The notes: generated by a model from the letters alone, not told the origin. Counted from the stretch's first letter, positions 1-5,898 are shown. The stretch is DNA of 11,853 nt from Defluviitaleaceae bacterium (GCA_009781815.1 WQVB01000016.1:1-11853), one strand, 5' to 3'. Made by a program: numbers and translations.

Positions 1-113
1 CCCTAGGCAAGGCTTGATTCAGGATCCCCTTCCTTCCCGAATTATTCAGGATAGGAAGGGGATTGCGGGTCAAGTCTCACCCGAAGAGCAGGGCTCGACC
101 AAGATCCCGCAAT
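1..113. repeat. Composite palindromic intergenic repeat, copy A
   Basis: Non-coding. It contains a 9-bp hairpin (CCCCTTCCT at 26-34 with AGGAAGGGG at 53-61) and an outer pair ATTGCGGG (62-69) with CCCGCAAT (106-113). Its left part (GGC..GCTTGATTCAGG, then CCCC, ATTATT and GGGGATTGCGG.TCAAGTC) matches the repeat at 5771-5857 in the same order, so the two are diverged copies of one element. It abuts the element at 107-326. No reading frame was found in it. Confidence 0.6.
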
Positions 114-326
114 AGACTTGTAGCGAAATTATTACTATGTATAGTCCTACCATTTTCCTAGAACGTCATCCTGAGCTTGACTCAGGATCTATGCCTTGGT
201 TGAACCTTGGTTTTCAGGTGAAACTGGGTTTGTGCATGTCAACTAAGGACTGACCTTCTCCAATTAGATCCTGAGTCAAGCTCAGGATGACGACTAGGAG
301 TTGATTTCGCTACAAGCCTAATGACG
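107..326. repeat. MITE-like palindromic element, copy B (full length)
   Basis: Short non-coding element with outer inverted termini: AATAGACTTGTAGCGAAAT at 111-129 against ATTTCGCTACAAGCCTAAT at 304-322. Inside is a perfect 27-bp inverted repeat at 164-190 and 266-292, built on CATCCTGAGCTTGACTCAGG. The roughly 75-bp core, read as reverse complement, matches the core of 2912-3132, including CAGTTTCACCTGAAAACC. Copies B and C are therefore one element in opposite orientations. No transposase lies nearby, so any mobility would be in trans (inference). Confidence 0.75.
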
Positions 327-374
327 AATGTGGGATATCAACGCACTTTGTCCACTCCTTTTGACAAATAAAAA

Positions 375-406
375 CTAGCATCGCCCCTTTATAAGGCCGA
401 TGCTAG
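375..406 (-). terminator. Rho-independent terminator of the BFD-like gene
   Basis: Arms CTAGCATCG (375-383) and CGATGCTAG (398-406) pair perfectly over 9 bp. On the minus strand the hairpin is followed by TTTTTATTTG. It lies 14 bp past the stop codon at 421-423, so it ends leftward transcription of the small iron-sulfur gene. Confidence 0.8.
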
Positions 407-420
407 CTTTGCATAGTAAA

Positions 421-589
421 TTAAGAGTTCTGCTCAATAATCTCTTCCATTGTTATTTCACAGCACCCATTTGGGCAGATATCCATAGCTTCTAAGGCTT
501 CGAGGGTTTTAGCTCCTCCTTTTACCGCTTCAACAACTTCCCCTCTTGTAATATCTCTACATCCACATACGATTTCGTCAAGGTTCATT
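421..589 (-). pseudogene. BFD-like [2Fe-2S]-binding protein, frameshifted
   Basis: This small gene would encode about 55 aa if one base in a five-G run (minus strand; five C at 540-544) is ignored. The restored protein starts MNLDEIVCGCRDITRGEVV and then has AVKGGAKTLEAL and ICPNGCCEI. This is the bacterioferritin-associated ferredoxin-like fold: CxC near the N terminus, a helical Gly-Ala-Lys-Thr segment and a C-terminal Cys cluster (Cys8, Cys10, Cys38, Cys42, Cys43 as iron ligands or candidates). The cluster is CxxxCC rather than the usual CxxC. As written, the frame from ATG 589 stops right after the G run, and the C-terminal frame lacks the CxC. The start at 589 fits AAGGAG nine bases upstream; an ATG at 598 directly abuts that site. 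Such proteins serve iron release or electron transfer. The frameshift may be decay or a sequencing error. Confidence 0.72.
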
Positions 590-623
590 TTCTTCATCTC
601 CTTAATAAAAATATTTCTCTATC

Positions 624-642
624 GCAATAGATTATCATTATA
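624..642 (-). promoter_or_regulatory. Candidate Fur box
   Basis: On the minus strand the 19-mer TATAATGATAATCTATTGC matches the classical Fur box GATAATGATAATCATTATC at 14 of 19 positions, with an unbroken 12-base match in the left half. It covers the -10 hexamer of the BFD-like gene, where bound Fur would block transcription. Iron repression suits a bacterioferritin-associated ferredoxin-like product. The right half is poor, so this is a candidate only. Confidence 0.55.
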
Positions 643-665
643 CATCATTTTTACTCCGTTGTCAA
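637..665 (-). promoter_or_regulatory. Sigma-A promoter of the BFD-like gene
   Basis: On the minus strand a perfect TTGACA (665-660) and a perfect TATAAT (642-637) are separated by exactly 17 bp. Transcription would start near 630, giving a leader of about 40 nt with AAGGAG before the start codon. A full-consensus promoter suggests strong basal transcription held down by a repressor, in line with the overlapping Fur-like site. Confidence 0.8.
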
Positions 666-691
666 TATGGAAAAGTAGTGTTGCATAAAAT
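661..691 (+). promoter_or_regulatory. Candidate sigma-E-type sporulation promoter of sigK
   Basis: GTCAATAT (661-668), 15 bp, then CATAAAAT (684-691) resembles the mother-cell sigma-E consensus (-35 like GTCATATT, -10 CATACAAT). sigK is a known sigma-E target in Bacillus and Clostridioides, which supports the call. Its -35 overlaps the -35 of the divergent sigma-A promoter at 660-665. The leader to the ATG at 793 would be about 95 nt. Confidence 0.42.
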
Positions 692-792
692 AATTGTATC
701 CCTTTTTTAACTCCATCAAAAACACCTTAACCCCTCATAAAACCTAGTACATAGCACCGTCAAAAATGTGTTATGTGGGGGAAGGTATTGAT

Positions 793-1476
793 ATGGCAAA
801 TCCTATAAAAAACAAAAAAACACACGAGCAAGCAGGCGTTAGCAACTCTTTTCCACAACCTTTAAACAAAGAAGAGGAGGCATATTTTTTAAACCTTTAC
901 GCAAAAGGCTGCCACAAAGAAAAAAAGCTGGCAAAAAACACACTAATAGAGCGAAACCTCCGCCTAGTGGCCCATATCGTCAAAAAGTTTCACAACCACG
1001 ATGTGGATGATTTAATATCCATAGGCACAATAGGCCTTATAAAAGGCATATCATCCTACAACATCGCCAAAGACACCAAACTAGCCACCTACGCAGCACG
1101 TTGTATAGAAAATGAAATACGTATGTATTTAAGAAGCATCAAGAAACATGCAGGCAACTTGTCTATCCAAGATGTTTTGGGGACGGATGCTGAGGGCAAC
1201 TCTATGACATTTGAAGATAAGCTGGCAGATGATGGCGAAAATCTTTTAGATGCCGTCGTGTTGAAAATGCAGGTTGTAGACCTTTACAAGGCTTTGGATG
1301 TTCTTGACCCTCGTGAAAAAGAAATTATACAGATGCGATATGGGCTTGAAAACAAAGAAGAGGTAACCCAAAGAGAGATAGGGCAAATGCTAAAAATAAG
1401 CCGCAGCTATGTGTCGAGAATTGAGAAAAAAGCATTAGAAAAACTTTTTAAAGAGCTTGAAAAAAGGGATGTTTAG
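793..1476 (+). CDS. sigK: RNA polymerase sporulation sigma factor SigK
   Basis: Sigma-70 family factor of 227 aa that directs late mother-cell gene expression (coat, cortex, spore maturation). Region 2 spans about residues 46-115 and carries the block NLRLVAHIVKKF, DDLISIGTIGLIKGI and KLATYAARCIENEIRMYLR. Region 4 has the helix-turn-helix TQREIGQMLKISRSYVSRIE at about 192-211. The sequence NSFPQPL before region 1.2 and the whole body match SigK rather than SigE. The ATG at 793 follows GGGGGAAGG by 7 bp; an upstream in-frame ATG at 766 would add 9 residues but lacks a good ribosome site. The N terminus (MANPIKNKKTHEQAG) is hydrophilic, so the hydrophobic pro-sequence of Bacillus pro-SigK is absent, as known in C. 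difficile. The gene is continuous, with no skin-type interruption. A terminator follows directly. Confidence 0.93.
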   Translation: MANPIKNKKTHEQAGVSNSFPQPLNKEEEAYFLNLYAKGCHKEKKLAKNTLIERNLRLVAHIVKKFHNHDVDDLISIGTIGLIKGISSYNIAKDTKLATYAARCIENEIRMYLRSIKKHAGNLSIQDVLGTDAEGNSMTFEDKLADDGENLLDAVVLKMQVVDLYKALDVLDPREKEIIQMRYGLENKEEVTQREIGQMLKISRSYVSRIEKKALEKLFKELEKRDV

Positions 1477-1502
1477 AGGGCCGTGTTTGCGGCTCTCTTT
1501 TT
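1475..1502 (+). terminator. Rho-independent terminator after sigK
   Basis: A 9-bp stem (1475-1483 with 1490-1498, one G-U pair) around the loop TGTTTG is followed by a run of five T. It overlaps the stop codon of sigK and separates it from the next gene. Confidence 0.8.
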
Positions 1503-1584
1503 ATAGGCTTTTGCATTTGCCAATATTTTCTCATATTATATGGCTTAAAATTGCATAAACTAACTTCCGAAAGGGGTTTTAAAA

Positions 1585-1998
1585 ATGCTTTCAGAAGTTT
1601 CTCTTTTATGTTTTCTAGCAGATTTGCGAATGTATTTGGCCTGTTTTGAAGGCCACATCCCCGATGGGGTAAGCTTTATCAGCCTAGAAAGCTTCTTTTT
1701 TTACTTTAGAAATATCTTGCCAGACAGATGCAACCAAATATCCACCCTTATGGCGGTGCTGCACCCTTACATCCCCGTTATTGTCTCAAAAAGGAGCTTT
1801 GGCAACCTAGTTTCAAGCTATGTAGATGGAGATTTACGAAAGCTAGAGGCTCTTGAGCAAAGCTTGGCAGAGCGGTCAAAAATGTTCTTCATAAGCTCTG
1901 CCATAAAAAAATGCGATGAACAATGGGAAAATATATTGGATATCTGCTGCCAAATACGCAACCATAAAGAGCAAGCCCTATCCGCTCAACAAATATAA
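1585..1998 (+). CDS. Hypothetical protein, 137 aa
   Basis: Not recognised. The ATG at 1585 follows AAAGGGG by 8 bp, a good ribosome binding site. The protein has no clear signal peptide or strong membrane segment, though the first 20 residues are fairly hydrophobic (MLSEVSLLCFLADLRMYLAC). The middle is aromatic-rich (ESFFFYFRNILPDRC), and the C-terminal part (about 80-130) looks helical and charged. Six cysteines are scattered without a metal-binding pattern. It sits between its own terminator and that of sigK, so it is monocistronic. CATATTATA at 1532-1540 resembles a sigma-K or sigma-E -10 element, but no convincing -35 was found, so sporulation control is only a guess from position. Confidence 0.75.
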   Translation: MLSEVSLLCFLADLRMYLACFEGHIPDGVSFISLESFFFYFRNILPDRCNQISTLMAVLHPYIPVIVSKRSFGNLVSSYVDGDLRKLEALEQSLAERSKMFFISSAIKKCDEQWENILDICCQIRNHKEQALSAQQI

Positions 1999-2027
1999 CA
2001 AAAGCCCCTATATGAGGGGCTTTTGTT
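1997..2027. terminator. Bidirectional terminator between convergent genes
   Basis: A perfect 13-bp stem AACAAAAGCCCCT (1997-2009) / AGGGGCTTTTGTT (2015-2027) with loop ATATG. A run of T (TTTTGTTTGCGTTTTTT) follows on the plus strand, and TTTTGTTATATTTG covers the minus-strand exit. It overlaps the stop codons of both convergent genes, at 1996-1998 (+) and 2008-2010 (-). Confidence 0.85.
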
Positions 2028-2537
2028 TGCGTTTTTTAAAGTAGCCTAGCATAATACAAAGGGCAAGTATAGGCAAAATCACCGATGCTCCACGTGAAAC
2101 TATGTTGGGTTGAATGTGTATTATATCTATGTCAATTTGCCTTAGGTTATTTATGATTGTGTTAGACAAAACCCTTGCATTTAATGGGATATCGTCGCTT
2201 TCTAAAATTATTCTCGCTGCATCATACAGCAAAAAAATCTCCTCAAGGGGGAGGGTTGTAGTCAAAACCACACTAGAGTCTCTAGGTCTAAAGACAAAGT
2301 TGTAATACCCAAGGGGTGTTAGTTGTGAGTTATATCTATTTCCTTCTATAATCTCAAAATTAAATATGCTTCCTTCAAATTCATAAATTTGCCTTATTAT
2401 ATCACCTTGAGGGCTAGCCTCTTCGTAAATTATTGTCATTTGGCCTTCGGCAAGTTGTAGGCTTTTATGGGCTGGGCAGTCCAAAAAATAAGCAATGTTA
2501 GTAAAAATGCAAAGGTTTTAATCCATTTTTTCGTCAT
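2008..2537 (-). CDS. Secreted, C-terminally anchored membrane protein with an apparent frameshift
   Basis: Family not recognised. The long frame runs left from 2484 and could only start at TTG 2484, with no ribosome site. One frame over, an ATG at 2537 follows GAGG by 8 bp and encodes a classic signal peptide (MTKKWIKTFAFLLTLL, ending near QPIKA-YN), but that frame stops at 2436-2438 after 33 codons. Adding one base, for example a C in the CC at about 2446-2448, joins the two as ...AYNLPEGQMTIIYEE and gives about 176 aa. The mature part is a mainly beta-like extracellular domain (Tyr- and Phe-rich), then a membrane segment near the C terminus (SVILPILALCIMLGYF) and a basic tail KKRKQK, so the topology is N-out. 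The start overlaps the end of the upstream 75-aa gene, showing translational coupling. The frameshift may be a sequencing error, a real mutation or, less likely, recoding. Confidence 0.7.
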
Positions 2538-2745
2538 TTGCTTCGCCTCTTTCTTTCGGTTTTAGTTTGTTTTTATTGGCTGCTTCATCACTAAAAAACT
2601 CTTTACGCCATTTTCTAAACACAAGCATAAAAACCATTACCAACAAAGCGATAACAAAAACCATGATGATAATATTTATCCATTGTATGCTTGATTCAAT
2701 GGTGCTAATCTGCTCAAAGCCTAAAATCCTTCTATAATCACTCAT
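2518..2745 (-). CDS. Small single-pass membrane protein, 75 aa
   Basis: Family not recognised. The ATG at 2745 lies 7 bp after GGAGG; a TTG two codons upstream is too close to the ribosome site to be the start. One membrane helix of about 24 residues (INIIIMVFVIALLVMVFMLVF, about residues 23-43) is followed by basic residues (RKWRKE) and a charged, hydrophilic tail of about 30 residues rich in Lys, Glu and Asn. By the positive-inside rule the tail is cytoplasmic. It overlaps the start of the following anchored protein by 20 bp, so the two are co-translated and probably act together at the membrane. No convincing promoter was found in the very AT-rich upstream region (2760-2840). Confidence 0.75.
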   Translation of the reverse strand: MSDYRRILGFEQISTIESSIQWINIIIMVFVIALLVMVFMLVFRKWRKEFFSDEAANKNKLKPKERGEANDEKMD

Positions 2746-2911
2746 AAACAAACCTCCTTCGCCACTTCATAATTCTATCACATATTAAAAAATAAATATA
2801 CTTTATTTTTTCGCCAAAATAATATATAATATGATTACATAGTAATTTATCTTGAAAGTAGCCTCACTCTAGGTCTGCGATTGTTTCTCTTTATCAATTA
2901 GTATAAGTTAG

Positions 2912-3132
2912 ATTGCGGATTAGCTCCGCAATAGACCTGTAGCGAAGCCTCCCCCTTCATGTCATCCTGAGCTTGACTCAGGATCTAATTGGAGAAGGGC
3001 ACAACCCTAATTAAGGTATGCACTAGCCCAGTTTCACCTGAAAACCAAGGCTCAACCAAGGCATAGATCCTGAGTCAAGCTCAGGATGACGACTAGGAGG
3101 GCAAGGGGCATTTCGCTACAAGTCCAATGACG
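2912..3132. repeat. MITE-like palindromic element, copy C (full length)
   Basis: This fills most of the 482-bp gap before mreB. It starts with a hairpin ATTGCGGA (2912-2919) / TCCGCAAT (2925-2932), then the outer terminus AATAGACCTGTAGCGAA, matched by TTCGCTACAAGTCCAATGACG at 3112-3132. Inside is a perfect 26-bp inverted repeat at 2961-2986 and 3065-3090. The core includes CAGTTTCACCTGAAAACC and AACCAAGGCATAGATCC, shared with copy B in the opposite orientation. The rest of the gap (2746-2911 and 3133-3227) is AT-rich and shows no gene. Confidence 0.75.
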
Positions 3133-3227
3133 AGTTTAAGTGATTGGGGGAAATTAGAGTGGTGTGGGTAGGGCTTTAGGTAATTTTCAAGGTAATTGTC
3201 TATTTAGTTTAGAAAGGCGTTGATATT

Positions 3228-4214
3228 GTGGATATTGCTATAGATTTAGGCACATCAAGCATATTGGTATATATAAAAGGTAGGGGCGTTGTGTTGCAAG
3301 AGCCCTCTATTGTTGCTATTAAAAAAGACACAAAGCAGATATTAGCCGTGGGGCTTGAGGCCCGCCGCATGCTAGGCCGCACCCCTGAAGACATAGAGTC
3401 TATACGGCCTTTAAAGCATGGGGCTATCTCAAATTATGAAATAACCGAGCAGCTGTTAAAGCATTTTATTAAAAAGGCTCAAAACAGAGCGGCCATGCGA
3501 AAGCCTCGCATATCTATTTGTGTGCCGCCAAGTGCCACAAGTGTGCAAAGGCGTGCGGCAGAAGACGCCGCAAAAGCAGCAGGGGCAAGAGAGGTATATG
3601 TGATTGAGGAGACCATAGCCGCCGCCGTAGGTGCTGGTATAGATATTTTTAAACCTGTAGGCTCTTTTGTTTTAGACATCGGTGCAGGCACGGCAGACGC
3701 CTCTGTTATATCTTTAGGGGGCAGCGTAGTTTCAGGCTCCGTTGAAGTGGGTGGGGATGACTTAGACCAAGCCATCATCCGCCATGTGAGAAAAAAGTAT
3801 AATGTGCTAATAGGTGAGCGAACCTCAGAATCCTTAAAAATAACCATCGGCACGGCTGTAAGGCTGGTTGAAGATGTATACACAGATGTAAAAGGGCAAA
3901 ACCTGCTAACAGGCCTGCCCGTAAGCATAAACATCACCTCCGAAGACATTAGAGAGGCCTTGGCAGATAATTTGCAAAGCATTATAGCTATGATACGCTC
4001 TGTGCTAGAGCGTACCCCGCCAGAGCTGGCCAGCGACATTGCAAAAAGAGGCGTTGTGATGACGGGGGGCACATCTACCCTCCACGGCTTAGATATTTTA
4101 ATATCTCAAGAAACAGGTCTTAAAACCATATTAGCCACAGACCCTATCAACTGTGTTGCTCTAGGCACGGGCATGTATATGGAGCAGCTGGCAGCCCAGC
4201 AAAAGCTGCAATAG
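3228..4214 (+). CDS. Rod-shape actin homolog, MreB/Mbl family
   Basis: Bacterial actin of 328 aa (usual length 330-345) that forms membrane-associated filaments guiding peptidoglycan synthesis along the cell side wall. Phosphate-1 loop is IDLGTSSILVY (residues 5-15). VIEETIAAAVGAGIDI (125-140) matches the region of the catalytic Glu, the phosphate-2 loop is DIGAGTADASVIS (150-162), GGDDLDQAI (175-183) is typical, and the adenosine motif is VVMTGGTSTLHGLD (276-289). Several key blocks deviate from the usual forms (phosphate-2 DIGGGTTE, adenosine TGGGALLxGLD, IEEP), so this is a diverged paralog rather than the main mreB of an mreBCD operon; mreC and mreD do not follow. The start is GTG, 10 bp after AAAGG. 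It stands alone between a repeat element and a terminator. Confidence 0.9.
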   Translation: MDIAIDLGTSSILVYIKGRGVVLQEPSIVAIKKDTKQILAVGLEARRMLGRTPEDIESIRPLKHGAISNYEITEQLLKHFIKKAQNRAAMRKPRISICVPPSATSVQRRAAEDAAKAAGAREVYVIEETIAAAVGAGIDIFKPVGSFVLDIGAGTADASVISLGGSVVSGSVEVGGDDLDQAIIRHVRKKYNVLIGERTSESLKITIGTAVRLVEDVYTDVKGQNLLTGLPVSINITSEDIREALADNLQSIIAMIRSVLERTPPELASDIAKRGVVMTGGTSTLHGLDILISQETGLKTILATDPINCVALGTGMYMEQLAAQQKLQ

Positions 4215-4237
4215 CATTGTTTGATGATATAACAAAA

Positions 4238-4268
4238 AACCGCCTTAAGGGTATGCCCCTAGGCGGTT
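4238..4268 (-). terminator. Terminator hairpin, copy 1 (leftward exit)
   Basis: The stem AACCGCCT / AGGCGGTT extends through GGG/CCC with a small bulge. On the minus strand it is followed by a run of six T (from AAAAAA at 4234-4239), but on the plus strand by ATACTG. It therefore works leftward, for the lipoprotein gene cluster. It is 30/31 identical to 4465-4495. Confidence 0.65.
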
Positions 4269-4464
4269 ATACTGAATAGAAAGTCCGATTTATTGTGTTG
4301 GTAAGTAAGCTCCCCTTCATCACACTGCATCCTCCCACTCGTCATCCTGAGCTTGACTCAGGATCTATGTGGATTAGTGCATACCTAACTAGGACTGCCC
4401 TTCTCCAATTAGATCCTGAGTCAAGCTCAGGATGACATGAAGGGCGATGGTTTCGCTACGTATG
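4269..4464. repeat. MITE-like palindromic element, copy D (internally deleted)
   Basis: 196 bp between the two identical terminator hairpins. A perfect 26-bp inverted repeat lies at 4341-4366 and 4411-4436. Its right end TTTCGCTACG (4451-4460) is the outer terminus of copies B and C. Read as reverse complement, CCCTTCATGTCATCC, AATTGGAGAAGGGC and GGTATGCACTA match copy C, but the CAGTTTCACCTG block is missing, so it is a shorter derivative. The left outer terminus is not recognisable. Confidence 0.65.
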
Positions 4465-4500
4465 AACCGCCTTAAGGGTATGCCCCTAGGCAGTTTTTAT
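4465..4500 (+). terminator. Terminator hairpin, copy 2 (rightward exit)
   Basis: Same 31-nt hairpin as 4238-4268 with one change (A at 4492, which weakens one pair). It is followed on the plus strand by TTTTTATATTT, while its minus-strand exit has no T run. It therefore serves rightward transcription from the mreB side, at 250 bp from that gene. Confidence 0.6.
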
Positions 4501-4502
4501 AT

Positions 4503-5390
4503 TTAACGATACACCCAATCAAAATCTGTAGGCATACCATATGTCAGTCTCTCTTCACCAAGAAAACCCACCAGCTGCTTACTCTCCATTAAAAATGATA
4601 TTATTGCACAATTTCCATTTTCATCTTCAACATGCACATTCACACTAGGCACAAGCTCCATATCCTCATTGAACATAGTAAAGCTTAAATATTTATCAAG
4701 GTGATTTCTTTCAATCATCACCCTACCCCTTGCTATGTTGCCGTCAAAAATACCAAGGCTTTCGGCAATATCCATGCCATAGCGTGCATATTGCTGGCTT
4801 AGCTCTATTGTAAAGTTAACGGCAAAAGGGTCTATGTGATAAGGGTTTTGCCAATCATGCCTGCCAAGCTGTTGCTCTAGCTCAAATATTTCCACAATGT
4901 CTTTGCCTATAGCCGTAAAGGCTTCTGCCGACGGGGCAAAGTTGATATCTACCACCTCTCTCGTTTGAGGGTTAACGCTAAAGGCAAACATGGCTTGGGT
5001 TTCGTTTATAATCCCGCCTTTTGGCATAACCGATCCGCTCCACCCTCCATCAGGCAGCCAGCGTGGGTCTGCGGCGAAGTATGTCATATATATGGTTTTG
5101 TCATCAAGGTTAACACCGAACAGGCTTTCAATCATATCTGCCCCGATCTCTGCCGCCACCTCCATAGATATAGCCCCAGCCCCTAGGGTCAAATCTAGCT
5201 GATAATCTCCAAAATGGGTTACTCTCTCGACGTTAAGTCTAGGGTTGTCGGTGGTTTCATTATATGTATGGGTTGCACCGCCCCTTTCGTTGCCAAAAAA
5301 TAATACCTCATCATTAGAGCCACCACAGGCAGCAAGCATTAGTAGCAACATCACAGCCGCAAAAGGCAAAGCAACTTTACGTTTTCTCAT
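4503..5390 (-). CDS. Lipoprotein, possible PepSY-like fold, paralog of the 329-aa neighbour
   Basis: Exported lipoprotein of 295 aa. The N terminus MRKRKVALPFAAVMLL ends in the lipobox LAAC (residues 19-22), so Cys22 would be lipidated and the protein held on the outer face of the membrane. An EVAAEIGADMIESLFGVNL helix (about 77-95) and a strand pattern AFSVNPQTREVVDINF recall PepSY/YcdB-like proteins; this is inference from pattern only. The same order occurs in the 329-aa protein two genes upstream (ISKEEATKIGMSALEEFFG, then FRFSVDVETGQIISLQF), and both end alike (FDWVYR and FNWVNR). The start fits GGAGG 9 bp upstream. A TATAAT at 5423-5418 (minus strand) lacks a good -35. It is the last gene of the ECF sigma cluster; function unknown. 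Confidence 0.82.
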   Translation of the reverse strand: MRKRKVALPFAAVMLLLMLAACGGSNDEVLFFGNERGGATHTYNETTDNPRLNVERVTHFGDYQLDLTLGAGAISMEVAAEIGADMIESLFGVNLDDKTIYMTYFAADPRWLPDGGWSGSVMPKGGIINETQAMFAFSVNPQTREVVDINFAPSAEAFTAIGKDIVEIFELEQQLGRHDWQNPYHIDPFAVNFTIELSQQYARYGMDIAESLGIFDGNIARGRVMIERNHLDKYLSFTMFNEDMELVPSVNVHVEDENGNCAIISFLMESKQLVGFLGEERLTYGMPTDFDWVYR

Positions 5391-5463
5391 TGTAGAAAGC
5401 CTCCGTTTTTATTCACTATTATAATGCTAATCAAAATCGCTTATATGGATAATACGCCAAAAC

Positions 5464-5492
5464 CGCCCACAAAGTTTCATGCTTTGAGGGCG
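5464..5492 (-). terminator. Probable terminator after the 64-aa gene
   Basis: Arms CGCCCACAAAG (5464-5474) and CTTTGAGGGCG (5482-5492) pair with a single A-A mismatch around a 7-nt loop. On the minus strand the exit is GTTTTGG, a short T run, so attenuation rather than full stop is possible before the lipoprotein gene. Confidence 0.5.
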
Positions 5493-5509
5493 ATTTCTCT
5501 ATTTTGTGT

Positions 5510-5704
5510 TTAAACTACACTTATAAGCAAATCTGCCAAGCTGCTTGCCGTTCGCAAGGCATCTACGCTAATGCGTTCTGCTTCTTCTTCGGACACATAT
5601 GTTGTGGTGGCATCCGCCAGCTTGCAGTCGTCTATATGGTTCGCTAGTTGTATTGTGCCTAAAGCCGTAAGGGTTGCTAATGTTCCTGCTAATATTTTTT
5701 TCAT
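5510..5704 (-). CDS. Small exported protein, 64 aa, truncated-looking paralog
   Basis: The ATG at 5704 lies 8 bp after GGAGG, and AACGGAGG is the same ribosome site context as in the lipoprotein gene downstream. The N terminus MKKILAGTLATLTALGTIQLA is a signal peptide or membrane anchor. The remaining 40 residues hold YVSEEEAERISVDALRTAS, which resembles ISKEEATKIGMSALEEFFG of the 329-aa neighbour, and then the protein stops. It thus looks like the first module of that family alone. No continuation of the homology was seen in other frames downstream, so it is either a real short protein or an old truncation. It may be a small extracellular partner of the ECF system (inference). Confidence 0.65.
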   Translation of the reverse strand: MKKILAGTLATLTALGTIQLANHIDDCKLADATTTYVSEEEAERISVDALRTASSLADLLISVV

Positions 5705-5770
5705 CTTAAAATCCTCCGTTTTGTTAAGGTTTAGGTCGCATAATAATTTTCATGAGTGGGAGCATGCCTC

Positions 5771-5857
5771 AGGTTAGGCGAAGCTCGATTCAGGTTCCCC
5801 ACCATCCCTAGATTATTACGACTAGGCGGGGGATTGCGGATCAAGTCCGCAATGACG
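5771..5857. repeat. Palindromic intergenic repeat, copy E
   Basis: Order of blocks matches 3-76: GGCGAAGCTCGATTCAGG, CCCC, ATTATT, GGGGGATTGCGGATCAAGTC. It ends with a perfect 8-bp hairpin ATTGCGGA (5833-5840) / TCCGCAAT (5846-5853), loop TCAAG, then GACG. It lies between the stop of the 329-aa gene and the start of the 64-aa gene, so it would be part of the cluster's mRNA. Confidence 0.65.
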
Positions 5858-5898
5858 TTTTGAAATAGTCAGTACGTTTATCCGCATCCTAATATAGC

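Noticed and set aside
766..792. Upstream ATG as start of sigK, adding 9 residues
   Set aside because: The purine-rich ribosome site GGGGGAAGG lies inside this stretch and is correctly placed for the ATG at 793.
2520..2537. Programmed -1 frameshift at the A-rich run near the start of the anchored protein
   Set aside because: The hydrophobic signal peptide is encoded after the run in the same frame as the ATG, so the shift must occur later, near 2446, where no slippery heptamer is seen.
107..3132. CRISPR array
   Set aside because: Repeats are palindromic, few, irregularly spaced and in both orientations, with conserved rather than unique cores; no cas genes are present.
3479..4072. Open frame of 197 codons antisense to the mreB-like gene
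   Set aside because: It lies wholly within a well-supported actin gene, has no ribosome site and a low-complexity Ser/Thr/Pro-rich translation typical of shadow frames.
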